From Entamoeba invadens IP1 (Eukaryota; Evosea; Mastigamoebida; Endamoebidae), in contig NW_004191756.1 of NCBI RefSeq assembly GCF_000330505.1, positions 182,403 to 246,402 on the forward strand: 64,000 bases of DNA. Direction: 5' to 3'. Position 1 is the first letter of the stretch, and the number at the start of each line of letters is the position of its first letter. The notes under the pieces were generated by a model that was given only the letters and a program-made list of their open reading frames with translations, searched no databases and was not told the DNA's origin. This document shows positions 41,677 to 54,257 of the stretch, piece after piece. The position numbers and the translations under genes were made by a program.

Positions 41677-42996
41677 TTAATATTCCTCATAATGAACGAT
41701 GTCCCCCTTGATCTTATCCCCCTCGAAAAAGCCCAGATATTCCAAATAAATGGCAGCGGCGTATCCAGTTATGCCCATCCCAATTTCGCACCTATAATCA
41801 TACGCTTTTCTGAGGCATTCAAGTGCCTTTCTTTTGCACCAATCCTCGTTATCTGTCATCAACAATGCGTACTTCAACAACACCATCGCGTATTGCTCCA
41901 TGACAGCAGCGTACAGTCTTCCATGTGACAAGTCTCTGTGGAATTCTGCGACTGGTATCAAAATATTCTCTGCGAGTTGAACTGGATTTGGACACGCGTT
42001 AGTCATGAAATAATTTCTGAGAGCTTTAAATAAGACCAAATGGTAGGGGCTCATCTTTCTCATTGGTCTGTATAACCACCTGAACCGACTTTCAAACTTA
42101 AATTCTAAAATAGACTTCTCCTCTGCTTCGAAGAAATAGATCTCTTCTTTTGTACATATTTTCGAGCATGAATGGCACGACCACCCATTCACGTCTGGAT
42201 ATATCTTTCCGCCACAATGTGTGCATTCAAAGACCCTCCACGAGTCTATTCCCCCCTCACACAATTTACAGTCGCACACAAACCCATAGTTATCTTCATA
42301 GTACTTCATTCTCTTCGCATTCAAATTTGGAAATGAATATGAAATCGTCAATTCCGTACCTTGTTCGATATCTTCAAGAGCAGTAAATATCATCTCATCG
42401 CCAACAGTATGCCACCCCATGTTTTCTTGGCATGAGTGATTCACCAAACTGCACCCCATAAACACCGCAAATCCGTCTTGAAAATCAAATGAAAATGAAT
42501 TCGTATGAATGCCATTCACTATCTTTCTCAGCTCGTCTTCTTTAACTTCATATTTGAACCCCTTTCCTTTCTCTTTAAAATCATTTAACATGAACTGGAC
42601 GTGTTCTTCAAATTCAGAAATCCGACTGGGGTTCTGTCCCAATTCAGTAGCAAATGATGGCGTAATGGTCGCATTTCCTTCATACAAGTTTTTGATCAGA
42701 AAATAGGTGGAATCAATGTTGGGATCCTCTGGCTCTTCACCAAAGAATACTGTCGACGCGCGCTCACGCATTACCATCTCCCCTTTTTTGATTGACCACG
42801 TGGCAACTATCCCACGTCCCTTTCCTTCTAACTCCTCGACTGCAAACTTCCGTTTTGGAAATTCGGCTGCAAACAACTCGTCGTATGATGTGAAAAGGGG
42901 GAGACTAGACCGATCAATTTTCTCAGTGCGACTCGGTACACGAACATCATACCGTTTGTCGACCATGTCCCCGGGCGATGGGTACTCACCAGCCAT
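41677..42996 (-). CDS. SET-domain protein of the SMYD type, MYND finger absent
   Basis: The protein has 439 residues from ATG 42996. The SET fold shows GKGRGIVATWSIKKGE at 58-73, the cofactor-binding SLVNHSC at 183-189, LTISYSF at 217-223 and a post-SET CDCKLC at 241-246. SMYD proteins usually carry a MYND zinc finger inside the SET domain; I see none. A four-cysteine ribbon follows the post-SET instead (C258, C261, C274, C277). The last 160 residues are helical, like the SMYD C-terminal TPR-like domain. It is probably a lysine methyltransferase acting on histone or non-histone proteins; the substrate is unknown. Confidence 0.85.
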   Translation of the reverse strand: MAGEYPSPGDMVDKRYDVRVPSRTEKIDRSSLPLFTSYDELFAAEFPKRKFAVEELEGKGRGIVATWSIKKGEMVMRERASTVFFGEEPEDPNIDSTYFLIKNLYEGNATITPSFATELGQNPSRISEFEEHVQFMLNDFKEKGKGFKYEVKEDELRKIVNGIHTNSFSFDFQDGFAVFMGCSLVNHSCQENMGWHTVGDEMIFTALEDIEQGTELTISYSFPNLNAKRMKYYEDNYGFVCDCKLCEGGIDSWRVFECTHCGGKIYPDVNGWSCHSCSKICTKEEIYFFEAEEKSILEFKFESRFRWLYRPMRKMSPYHLVLFKALRNYFMTNACPNPVQLAENILIPVAEFHRDLSHGRLYAAVMEQYAMVLLKYALLMTDNEDWCKRKALECLRKAYDYRCEIGMGITGYAAAIYLEYLGFFEGDKIKGDIVHYEEY

Positions 42997-43193
42997 CACT
43001 TCGTTTCGAGTTTATTTTGTAGATGCCATTTTTGTGCCTGTTTTCGTTTAGTAAAATTAATAAAATTGAATTAAACAATGATATTTATTTTATTCAATAA
43101 TTTTTAAATACATTTCTACTGTTGAAGCAATGAATAAAACCAAACAGACAAAAAACCAAATAAAATTGAATGAAATCAATCGAAGTATCTCTC

Positions 43194-44426
43194 TTACTTC
43201 TCCTCTTCTCCAAGAAGTGGCTTCTTATCATCGATCACTTCCGTGGTTTTAGCAGCGTCAAGGTTAGAATAATCGAAGAATGGAGCGGCGATACGCAAGT
43301 AGCCGTTGTATAAGAAGAGACCTTCGAGCAAGAAGAAGAACCCAGCCAATTGCAAGTAAGACCAGTCGTTCCATGACTCTCCAAGAGGCGATGTGTCGTC
43401 GACAAAGCAGCCAATGATGAGCTGAACAATCCAAATGCAAGCAGTTCTCAACCCCTCGAGAATAGTACGGATGACAGCAGATGAGACAAGTGTGACAAAC
43501 ATACCAAACAAGTTGTATGCCAAAATGACAATTGAGTAGACTATGCACAACCCAAGAATCTGTGGCGATTTCACCAACATGTAGAACGTGTCGGTGGTCG
43601 ACTCGTAGACACCAGACCCAGCACTTGGTGGGATTGCGTATTGAACAAGCATCAAGCAGATTCCTGAACAGATGAGTCCACCCCACATCCCTTCCAACCC
43701 AACAATAAGAATTGGATCAACAGCAGCATTCTTCAACAAGAACTCTTCGATGACAATTTGTGACGCTTGGATGACTTGAGCGACAATAACAAGGCAAATA
43801 CCAATGACCATCAAGTATGTCTCGACAGATCCCTTTTCACTGGCATCACCATACACATCTTCTACAACAATTGGGTCTTTGACGGGCGCCATCAAGCACG
43901 AGAATGCAACAACCACAAGTGCAAATGCGACAAATGCAACACCAACCCACTGATACGCACGTACTTGTCTTCTCAAGAAGACTTTTGTGAAGATGGCAGA
44001 GAAGATGGTCATAGACCCTCTCAACATTTGCCAAATTGAAGCTGGAATCCAAAGCAATCCAACGTTACTGAGCGCAGTTGCCAACAAATCGCAACATGCT
44101 GGAATTGCAACAATCAAATAAGTGTAGATTGGACTTTGTTTGTTAGTTGGCTTTCCACTCTCAGCACTCTCTTTTGCGTCTTCAACGATTGGATGTTTCT
44201 TTCTCCAGAAGTGCATGAACAAGTGTTTTCCTTCAAACACAAACAAACACCCAAACATCCCTACAAACATCATCTCAGTCTGGAACCATGGCTTCTCAAA
44301 GGCGTGAACATCACCCGCAAGACCTTCACCCTCTATCGAGAAAATCAACTTCTGGAAGACAACAGTGCAGGTACCAAAGGTAAGCATACCCGCTATCACA
44401 ATCGCTGTGACTAACACCGACGCCAT
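43194..44426 (-). CDS. SLC35F6-like membrane transporter
   Basis: The protein has 410 residues and about ten predicted membrane helices, arranged as two EamA-type halves. Diagnostic stretches match the SLC35F6 branch of the nucleotide-sugar/drug transporter superfamily: IWQMLRGSMTIFSAIFT, VAQVIQASQIVIEEFLL and IVGLEGMWGG. A large loop after helix 2 carries a charged insert. The tail ends DDKKPLLGEEEK, an acidic dileucine signal like those that sort proteins to lysosomes, where human SLC35F6 resides. The substrate is unknown. Transcription diverges from the plus strand just to the right. Confidence 0.85.
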   Translation of the reverse strand: MASVLVTAIVIAGMLTFGTCTVVFQKLIFSIEGEGLAGDVHAFEKPWFQTEMMFVGMFGCLFVFEGKHLFMHFWRKKHPIVEDAKESAESGKPTNKQSPIYTYLIVAIPACCDLLATALSNVGLLWIPASIWQMLRGSMTIFSAIFTKVFLRRQVRAYQWVGVAFVAFALVVVAFSCLMAPVKDPIVVEDVYGDASEKGSVETYLMVIGICLVIVAQVIQASQIVIEEFLLKNAAVDPILIVGLEGMWGGLICSGICLMLVQYAIPPSAGSGVYESTTDTFYMLVKSPQILGLCIVYSIVILAYNLFGMFVTLVSSAVIRTILEGLRTACIWIVQLIIGCFVDDTSPLGESWNDWSYLQLAGFFFLLEGLFLYNGYLRIAAPFFDYSNLDAAKTTEVIDDKKPLLGEEEK

Positions 44427-44493
44427 CGCAACTTAGTCTTTTCCAGTTTCAAATGCCTTTTTACTCCTCGAAACTTCGCTTTCTTTCGATTTC

Positions 44494-44697
44494 GTGAAGA
44501 AAGTGGAAAGAAGAGGGAAGCACAGTCTTAATATTTTAAACATTTTAAGTGGCATTCTAAGGTTTTATGCCGAGGATATAGAATCCCTCAGAAATGGGAT
44601 TGTTGTTGAACAAATCGAACACGTGTTTGGAAGGTTTGGACTGTTCGCCGGTCTTTTTCTAATGCTTCTGCTCTGGATTGTATGGCTTTTAATATGA
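44494..44697 (+). other. Short open frame ending in a hydrophobic anchor, no ATG
   Basis: The frame encodes about 67 residues starting at a GTG and ending with a 20-residue hydrophobic segment (GLFAGLFLMLLLWIVWLLI), a possible tail anchor. The preceding helix (ESLRNGIVVEQIEHVFGRF) could be SNARE-like. A short ATG-started frame (44451) stops just before it, so a one-base change could have separated the two. It may be a small tail-anchored gene, a decayed one, or chance. It starts about 70 bp from the divergent transporter gene. Confidence 0.3.
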
Positions 44698-45347
44698 TTA
44701 ATTGTACTATAATGTATAACACAACAATCTTCTATTTTTGGAAACTATTTGAGAGATAAATTTGTAGTTCTTTTTTAGTTTTTTTAATTCTCAAATATAT
44801 TTTTCTGAGTTAAAATATCATTCAAATATTTAGAAATTTGTAATAAAACAAATGTTATATCTTGTTAGATATTTATTCAATTATAATAACAATTATTACT
44901 AAAAGTTTAATTAAGATTTTAAAAGTTGTTTAGTGTTTGGGAAATAATATAATTTATTGCAAATTCCGTATTTAATTGATAAATCAAATTCAATTTTAAA
45001 AAGCACAATTACATAAACATGTTAATAACAATGAGAATGATTATCAAATTGATCAAAAGACGTAAAATTCAACTAAACCAAGTTACAACAAACAACGAAG
45101 AGCGTTTTTGTTTGAAATATAAAACGAACATTGTATTAAAGAAAGTGTTTTAATTAAACATTTTATTTTATGTTGTAATTTAATATTATAATTGCCACTT
45201 CAAATTCTTGAGTCAAAACACAAAAAACAATTTTTCTATTTGAAAAACAAATCCTATATTATAATTATATGAATGTATTTTAGTTAATAATGATAACAAA
45301 AATAGACATCACTTTATTTAACCAAAGACAAAATCAGAACACTTCCA
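44698..45347. other. AT-rich intergenic region upstream of the serpin
   Basis: No gene-like frame is present. The last 50 bp before the serpin start include CTTTATTTAACC, a TATA-like word, and CAGAAC shortly after it; both recall Entamoeba core promoter elements but were not tested. Confidence 0.45.
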
Positions 45348-46451
45348 ATGTCGTCCATTGAGGTGCTCCAACGAGCGCTGTATGATTTGTGCTTAAATTT
45401 CTACGAGACTGAAGTAGATGCCAAAGACATTGTGTTTTCAACGCACTCGATCTTTGTGGCGTTTCTGTTGTTGTATGTTGGTTCGATGGCAGAAACGAAG
45501 AAGCAGCTAGAGAAGGTGTTTGGCTTTGACAAATTGGACACCCCCGAATTGTATGAGTTGATTGCATTGATTGCAGCACCTCCCAAGGAAAACAACACAA
45601 CGAAGTATGAACTGTTCAACTCGATATGGGCAGAGCAAAGTGTTCAATTCAAAGATGCGTACATTGCTGCTGTGAAGAAGCTTGATGCTGTTGTTGACAA
45701 GGTTGATTTCTCAAATAGCCCAGAAAGTGCACGTGCACAAATCAACGCTGTGGTGATGGAAAAGACTGGTGGGTTGATAACAGAACTGTTGTCGTCTGGG
45801 TCTGTTACAAGCGACACAATTGCTGTTCTTGTCAACACAATTTATTTCAAAGGGGAGTGGACAACACCTTTCGAGACAGCTGAACTCAATTTCAAAGATG
45901 TTGGTGTTGTTGCTGCAATGGAAATCAACGACAAGTTTCAAGCTGTTTTCAATGAAGAATACACAGCAGTGAAAGTCCCATACAATGCTAACTTTTCGAT
46001 GGTTGTGGTCATGCCAAAAAACATGGCCGCTTTCGAACAAGCAAAAGAGTACAAGAATGTCCACAACATTGTCAGCGACGTTTTCAATGCTCCATCAAAG
46101 AAAAGATTGTTGAAAATGCCAAAGTATTCAATCGAGTGGGGCGGTTCTGTCAAGAAAGACTTGATCAATCTTGGCTTGACAATCCCATTCACACCACAGG
46201 CTGACTTCAAAGGCGTCACAGACACTGGAATTGTTGTCTCTGATGTAATTCACAAAGCAATCATAAAAGTCGACGAAAAGGGCACTGTGGCAACAGCGGC
46301 AACGGCAATTGTAATGGAATTGTTGTCTTCAATAAACATTGAAATTCCATTGAATGTGATCATCAACAAGCCGTTCTTCTTTGTGATTGTTGATCCACAC
46401 TCACTCCCAATTTTCTTTGGAAAGTGCACAACACCAAAGTTCACTGAATAA
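45348..46451 (+). CDS. Serpin (intracellular type) with a Leu-Ser scissile bond
   Basis: The protein has 367 residues with no signal peptide, so it should be cytosolic or released by a non-classical route (clade-B-like). The serpin core is visible as NTIYFKGEWTTPF, VVVMPKN and the C-terminal PFFFVIVDP...FFGKCTTPKF. The reactive-centre hinge EKGTVATAATA (310-320) has the small residues needed for strand insertion, so it is probably inhibitory. Counting from the hinge puts P1-P1' at L326-S327, predicting chymotrypsin- or cathepsin-G-like target enzymes. The E. histolytica serpin is known to interact with cathepsin G. A few residues of uncertainty remain in the P1 position. Confidence 0.92.
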   Translation: MSSIEVLQRALYDLCLNFYETEVDAKDIVFSTHSIFVAFLLLYVGSMAETKKQLEKVFGFDKLDTPELYELIALIAAPPKENNTTKYELFNSIWAEQSVQFKDAYIAAVKKLDAVVDKVDFSNSPESARAQINAVVMEKTGGLITELLSSGSVTSDTIAVLVNTIYFKGEWTTPFETAELNFKDVGVVAAMEINDKFQAVFNEEYTAVKVPYNANFSMVVVMPKNMAAFEQAKEYKNVHNIVSDVFNAPSKKRLLKMPKYSIEWGGSVKKDLINLGLTIPFTPQADFKGVTDTGIVVSDVIHKAIIKVDEKGTVATAATAIVMELLSSINIEIPLNVIINKPFFFVIVDPHSLPIFFGKCTTPKFTE

Positions 46452-46734
46452 AACTTTTTTAATTACATTATTTTTAATAGTAATTGATATGAGATATTTA
46501 GACAAAACTACTTTTACAGTTTCAATAAATAAGTTAAAACAATTTTCAATACTAATTAACTTTACTAAAAACAAGAAGCTTTGTAACAGTTTATAAAGTA
46601 GTTAAATTATAATTCATTAAAAACAAAAAATTCTAATTTCCAAAAAAAGATAATTGTTGTTCTTTTATTTTAATTACAACATAATAGTTTTTAATAAATT
46701 TAATAAACCATCAAACGAAGTAGTGCTAAATTAC

Positions 46735-48420
<1,686 letters not shown>

Positions 48421-49112
48421 TTAATACTCACTCAACTCTGAGTAGTTGAGATCGCTATCTTTGTACAATTTATTGAATGTGCGGAACTTCAATGTTTTTA
48501 AGAATGACGGTTTGAGTTTATCGACACAGTCTTCACTCTGTTGGTAGAGTGCCACTGGACTTTTCTCGACACTACAACAAATACACGACTGGATAAGTTC
48601 TTGTGCCCTCAGATTTTTACAGTCGTCAAGTTTTACACAAATTTTTCTGAAGATATGAATGTAAATTTCCGTTTCTTTTCTTTGAGACCACTGATACGCC
48701 AACTCGACTGCCTTTAAAAAGACCAAATTTTTCGTGGTGATTTTCTTAAAACTCTAATGATCAGAAATGTTATATGATAATTATTAAATAATTATTAAAT
48801 AATAAAATAACAAACAAAGATAAAGATAAGGATTTGAAATATCCCATAGAATTTAGTATAACAGATTCGCTTTTCAAATTGTTTGTGTTCTATTAAGTAC
48901 TGCACTAAACATAATGTACGGTACATCTCTTCTTCTTCTACCAAACCATGTAAATACATATCCATCTTAGTAATAATTTGATTCCTCAAAGAAATGTCCC
49001 CATTCTCACAATTGCTAGCTGAATGAATGACAAATTTATACTCTCTGAGATGAGTGTCAAATGGATATTGAAGGGCTTTATGAAGTAACTCGCTTTGCTT
49101 GATCGTTTGCAT
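48421..49112 (-). CDS. Small helical protein, possibly VHS/ENTH-like
   Basis: Exon 1 is 49112-48816 (99 codons) and exon 2 is 48753-48421. The 62-bp intron (48815-48754) starts GTTTGT and ends TTAG in phase 0. The joined frame gives 209 residues. It appears entirely helical: DTHLREYKFVIHSASNCENG, LRNQIITKMDMYLHGL, RTLCLVQYLIEHKQF and, after splicing, NLVFLKAVELAYQWSQRK. The last stretch resembles the VHS motif that ends in a Trp (LxLIQEWA type). VHS/ENTH proteins bind cargo or lipid in endosomal traffic. The length suits one such domain plus a short tail. The family call is tentative; the splice model is firmer. Confidence 0.65.
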
Positions 49113-50699
49113 TAAATGAACAGTGGAATTGCCACTTTGAGATCAAAAAGCGTTATTAAATCATTGAACTTCAAAAAATCCATTGTTCTTCTTATTTGAT
49201 TCGGTTGTTTTTCTATTTTTGGGTTTTTCTATCATCCCCGATTATTTGGTTTATTTTAAAGTAACAGTTTAGAAACTGTCCTATTTTTACTGGTTATTTT
49301 TATTAAATGTGTAATTACCTTAAATATCCCATATTTTATTGATTAACAAATGTATAATGAAATAAACATTTTTATTAAATCACATTTGGGAATGGTTATG
49401 TTATTTGTTAAAAAAAAATATTTTTATTCAAACCCATTTGATTGGAAGTTTTTTAACAAAGAGTCGAAATGAGGAGAATAAATAAGAAGATTGTTTTTTT
49501 TAACTTTTTAAAATACTTTTCTTTGGAAATTAATTGTTATTGGATAATTTGTTATATTAATAGAGTTAGTCGGAAAACGTTGTTACGCCGCCAACGTTGT
49601 CCTGGGCTTTTTGGTCAATGAAAAATGAAAAATATCGGGATCATGTTCAAATATAAAAAATCGTCGTTTCAGTTTTTTTCCTAATTTTTTCAATTTTTAT
49701 TTAATTCCCGGGTTTTTAATAATTATTTGTGTATAAATTGAAAAAAGGACACCGTTGGCTACTGGGACAACGATTTACAACAAATTCTATCACAATTACT
49801 ACTCTGATAAGCATGGTTCGGTAAAAATTCCCTTTCAAGAAAAAAGACTGAAATATCATTTTTTTCGGCAAAATTGCTGTATGGTAAAGAAAGAAAAAAT
49901 TAGTTACCCAAAAAATCGGGTTATTACGTAACAATAAAAATCTTCTCAAAATAGATGACAGTAAAAATAAATTTTCGGCAAAAAAAAATATAAATATTAA
50001 AATAAAATACTCGAAACCAAACAAACTATATATTATAAATTTTAAACTATTATTAATTTATTAATAATAATAACAAAATAATTCAAATTGAATTAAAATT
50101 TTAGTTTATTATTTTAAACAATAAAAATTACTTAAATTGAAAAAATATTTTAGTTTTTATAAAACTATGAACTAATTATATATTATATTAAATATCTGAC
50201 ATAGTTATGTTATAATTTATCTATATTATTATAAAAAATATTCACAAATAATATATTTATATAAAATAATAATATTATAATAAATATGTATATATAATAT
50301 ATATAATATAAATATATATTTATTAAAATATATATAAGTTACAATAATTATAACAACAATAAATTATGATGTTAATCTTTATTTTAAAATTAAAGTTGAT
50401 AGTTTAATACAATTTAAATAAAAGTTATTTTTTGAATAATATTTATGATTAATTAATTAATATATTTTATTTGTTTATAGTTTATATGACTTATTCAAAA
50501 ATTATAACTTCAAGTTAATAATTAATTATTTTTATATTTTATAATTATATTAAAATATTATCATTAAAAATAGAAAAAACATTTCAATGATATATAATAA
50601 GTTATAGACAAGTAATTTTTCTACAAGTCAAATTATTTTAACTTGTAGATATTTAATGTATTTTAATATAATAAAACTTGCTAAAATCATTTAAATGAA
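49113..50699. other. AT-rich repeat-bearing intergenic region
   Basis: It contains the 210-bp inverted-repeat unit described next and then about 700 bp of nearly pure A/T with TATATA tracts (50160-50700). A 102-codon minus-strand frame (49716-50024) is Phe/Leu-rich and low in complexity; I do not call it a gene. Confidence 0.5.
49571..49780. repeat. Short MITE-like unit with imperfect inverted ends
   Basis: The left end (49575-49613) reads AACGTTGTTACGCC-GCCAACGTTGTCC, and the right end, reverse-complemented (49739-49778), reads TCGTTGTCCCAGTAGCCAACGGTGTCC. The ends share the core CGTTGT, GCCAACG and TGTCC at the same spacing. They are about 140 bp apart. No coding capacity is present. The match is imperfect, so this may be an old element or coincidence. 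Confidence 0.5.
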
Positions 50700-50715
50700 C
50701 CCGTTTAATACAAAA
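50700..50715 (+). repeat. 16-bp inverted repeat flanking the hAT relic (left)
   Basis: CCCGTTTAATACAAAA occurs here and as its exact reverse complement at 54006-54021. The pair brackets the first hAT transposase. No 8-bp target duplication is visible outside them, so their role as element ends is uncertain. Confidence 0.5.
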
Positions 50716-50805
50716 CATTTTATTAATAAAATTTTATTGACATGAAGTTATATTTTTGACTTGAATTATACATATTTAAATAAAAAATAAAAATCAATTA
50801 AACAA

Positions 50806-53634
50806 ATGAATGTTATTAATGAATTGAATGTGTTGCCAAATGAAAAAGATTTCAGTTATGTATATGTTCGTGCAATCTACAAAGATGTCAACTTTTCTTT
50901 TTGCCTCCATCATCACAAATGGTTGTTAAGCGAAAATGAAAAAGACCATTCTTCATACAAAGATAATCGAAAAATTCACCATAATAATTATGTTTTCACT
51001 GATGAAGACCGTGCTATAATTGCTTTATTCAAAAAAGCGAACAACAAATCACACGAAATATTTTTATATTCAAAAGCCAACCCAACCATTAAAATTAACA
51101 AACATGATCTTTATGAAAGTTTCTTTAATGGGCCTGCTAAGATGCAAAAATACAAAACAAAATTTGATGATTTTGATCAAAAACACGGAAAAGAAAAAAT
51201 GAACCAAGTCACTACTAAAAAAGACCAATATGTATCTACTATTGTTTCTGATCAAACGAAAATATATATTGAATCGGATACAGAAACTTTTAGTTCTACA
51301 AATACACCTATACCATCGACAAATTTAAATGAAATTAATAAAAATGACACTTTGAATAAAGAAAGTGATGAGAGTGAAATTGACCAATTGTTGATGGATG
51401 AAATTTTGAGTGCTGAAAGATTCTTTGAAGAACATGAAAAACAGGTGCAGATTAGTACCGATAATAACGATGATGATGTTGAAGATGAACTATTAAATGC
51501 ACATGAAATGTTCAAATGTGTACCAGAAAACACTAAAAATCATTTATTGGAAGAGTTGTACACCTTTGAAGATGGAACTTTTCTTGTATACGATAGAATC
51601 GATTATAAAGAAATTGATATAGATGCAGTTTCAGAATCAGTTAGAAGATTTTCTTATGATCATGACAACAATTTTGTAATAGAAAGATATATTGTAGCAC
51701 TTGATTATTTATTTAGAAGAACGTGTAATATCACCAATATTAAAACACTTAAATTTGTCAAAGTTATGCAAAGAAAAGTATGTGATTATGTTATGAATGG
51801 TGAAATGGTTAAAGCTCACCTGAGTGCTGAACAAATACGAGCATTAAAACGATGTACATTGGTAAGTCACGCAACACTGAGTAGAGATTCACTCGAAAAA
51901 GCTAAAACGTTGGCATTAAGCTCGAGAACTGTTAACGCACAAATATTTAAAGCTAATGGATTAAAGAAAGAAAAACTTAAGGCCGAAAGTAGTGAATATA
52001 AATGTTTAGCAATTTCCATTGACTCAACTACGAAAAATGATCAAGAAATATTCTGTGTGATGTTAAGATTGGTCAAAGGAAGAAAGTGTTATTCACTGCC
52101 TCTTATATTGAATCAATACAAAGGCCAAACAGATGCAAAAACACTTGCTAAATGAATCATTAGAAAAAATTGAAAAATTGGGTTTGAACACTTATAGAAT
52201 AGTGAATTGTACTACTGATGGAGCTGCAAGTTGTGCTGGATTAGATGGCGGAATTACAGTTGAAATGAATAAATTGATCGGTGTAAATGATCCAACAGAA
52301 CGTACTTTAATAGACAACGAAATGAAAAATTTTTGGTGTGCAGCTCACAGAGTAAATTTGATGGGAGAATCACTTGAAAATGATGTTGAGATCAAAATGG
52401 TAAAAGTCTTCGCACAATGGTTTTGTCGTAAAAACAGACTTGTAGATTATTGTGATAAATGTAGTATTGGTCATGGATTCCACACAACTTACTCTGATAC
52501 GAGGTGGTGTTACATATACAAAAATCTCAATGATATTACAAATAACTATGAAGATGTGAGTCGATATATAAAAATACCAGAAGGGCTTCAGAATCTTATG
52601 ACCGAGTTTGAAAAGAATCACATCACATTCGTAGAAGGAAGAGTATTAAAAATTACACCTACGAAAAAGAAAAATGTTGTGTGTGTCACTCATGGACAAG
52701 CCGAACAAAGTAATATTATTGAAAAAACCAACACAGAAGATACATGAAAAGTTCTATTCAATATGGATGAACCTTACATCAAAAGTATTTTCATTAAATC
52801 AAGGGAAGTATTCAAAATACTATAAGTACTTGTATCTTCTTTACAAGAAAGTGATTGTTTGTTATTTGAGTACATTGAACGCATGGAAATGTTTACAAAA
52901 TATGTCAATGTATTGCTTGATGAAATAAAAGGTGGGAATTTGATCGAATTTAAAGATATTAAAGATATTTTAGTACCAGATGACCCCTTTATGACACGAA
53001 TTTGCAGAAGACTTAGAGCACAAGCACTTTTGAGGTTTTATCACTTGTCCCATTCTGCAAAATGTTACACGCAAGAAGATACACCAACTACGAAGAGGGG
53101 ATTGTTGATGAAAAAGCTTTTCGTGAAAAAAGATAATCACACTTTTTATTTGGAGTTGGTAGATTTGTTCTATTCTCCGGACGAAATGGTTAAAACGTCT
53201 GATATACCTAATTATGTATTTAAAAACAGAAAGATATTGAACGAAAAAATCGAAATTGAAATTGACAAACTATCTGACTACATCTGGGATAGAACTCAAG
53301 AAGAACTAGACCAGATGTGTAACAACATTAAAGATTCAAAGTGTCCACTTCATCGCAAATTAAAAAATGTTACTGGACAACCTTTGCGTTTGTCATTTTT
53401 AGATCTTTATGATGTTCTTGAAAATTTAAAACTCTTTATGAGTTCTTGAAAATTTAAAACTCGACAATTTGATGAGTGTGGTCCATATTTTTGTATGTGT
53501 ATTTCCTACAACAGTCGGCATCGAAAGATTTTTTTCGAAACTTCGTCAAATGTGATCAAAAAATATGTTGTTGAAAACAGCATTTGAAAGACTGTTTTAT
53601 TGCCTGGATAATGATGTGTGTTATCCGAGTTTTT
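50806..53634 (+). pseudogene. hAT-type transposase, several frameshifts
   Basis: The domain order is that of a hAT transposase, spread over at least three frames. The first long frame (50806-52155) has an acidic N-terminal region and ends in the first catalytic segment (AISIDSTTKND...LNQYKGQTDAKT). The next frame (from 52133, shifted within an A run) holds NCTTDGAASCAG, CAAHRVNLM and SDTRWCY, the second Asp, the C/H pair and the Trp of the family. A third piece (52859-53449) continues the helical region. A last segment near 53473-53557 gives TTVGIERFFSKLRQM, the C-terminal dimerisation motif. No cysteine/histidine DNA-binding finger is evident at the N terminus. Frameshifts near 52145, 52700-52860 and 53450 make it non-functional. 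Confidence 0.82.
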
Positions 53635-53957
53635 AATTTAAAAATATAAAGTTATGATTGGGTTGATTATTATTATTATAGTAATATTTTATTATACTAA
53701 TTTTATTATTTTATTATTATTTAATATTATTAAATTTTTTATTTTATATATTATTTTATTACTATTATTCCTACTATTAAATCATTTTATTATTATATTA
53801 TAATATAATTATATATATAATTATATTATTTAATTAGAATTATAATATAATTTTTTAATTATAATAAAAAAATAAATAATATTAAAATAATGGTTTAATT
53901 AATTACAGATTTTAATATATTTGTTTTATTAAACTTAATATTAAAATTAATTATTGT

Positions 53958-54257
53958 CTATTTCGAAAAAAAACAAAACAAATCAATGTTTATTGTTTTT
54001 GTTATTTTTGTATTAAACGGGATATCAAAATCAAACTGTTTGTCATCAAAATATTCAACAAAAAACTCGATAACTTTATATAAAAACCAATTTATACTCA
54101 ATAAATCATTCTTATTTGGAACAGGGTCTATCACGTGACAAAAGTGTTTTTTCTTTGTTATTTGCCACGTCACCAAAGCGGTATTGAATTTATGTTCACT
54201 TAGTTCTTTTAGATCTAGCGGCGAGCTTAAAGCCGACTTTTGTAAATGAAAAAACAT
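53958..54257 (-). CDS. Small hypothetical frame, 99 aa
   Basis: This is an ATG-started frame with a polar N terminus and several Trp/Phe/His residues (for example KKKHFCHVIDPVPNKNDLL). No domain is recognised. It overlaps the right member of the inverted-repeat pair and sits in repeat-rich DNA, so it may be part of a decayed element rather than a host gene. Confidence 0.25.
   Translation of the reverse strand: MFFHLQKSALSSPLDLKELSEHKFNTALVTWQITKKKHFCHVIDPVPNKNDLLSINWFLYKVIEFFVEYFDDKQFDFDIPFNTKITKTINIDLFCFFSK
54006..54021 (-). repeat. 16-bp inverted repeat flanking the hAT relic (right)
   Basis: This is the exact reverse complement of 50700-50715. It lies inside the small minus-strand frame 53958-54257. 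Confidence 0.5.

Noticed and set aside
49716..50024. A 102-codon minus-strand frame
   Set aside because: Phe/Ile/Leu-rich translation of A/T-rich DNA, overlapping the MITE-like unit, with no recognisable domain.
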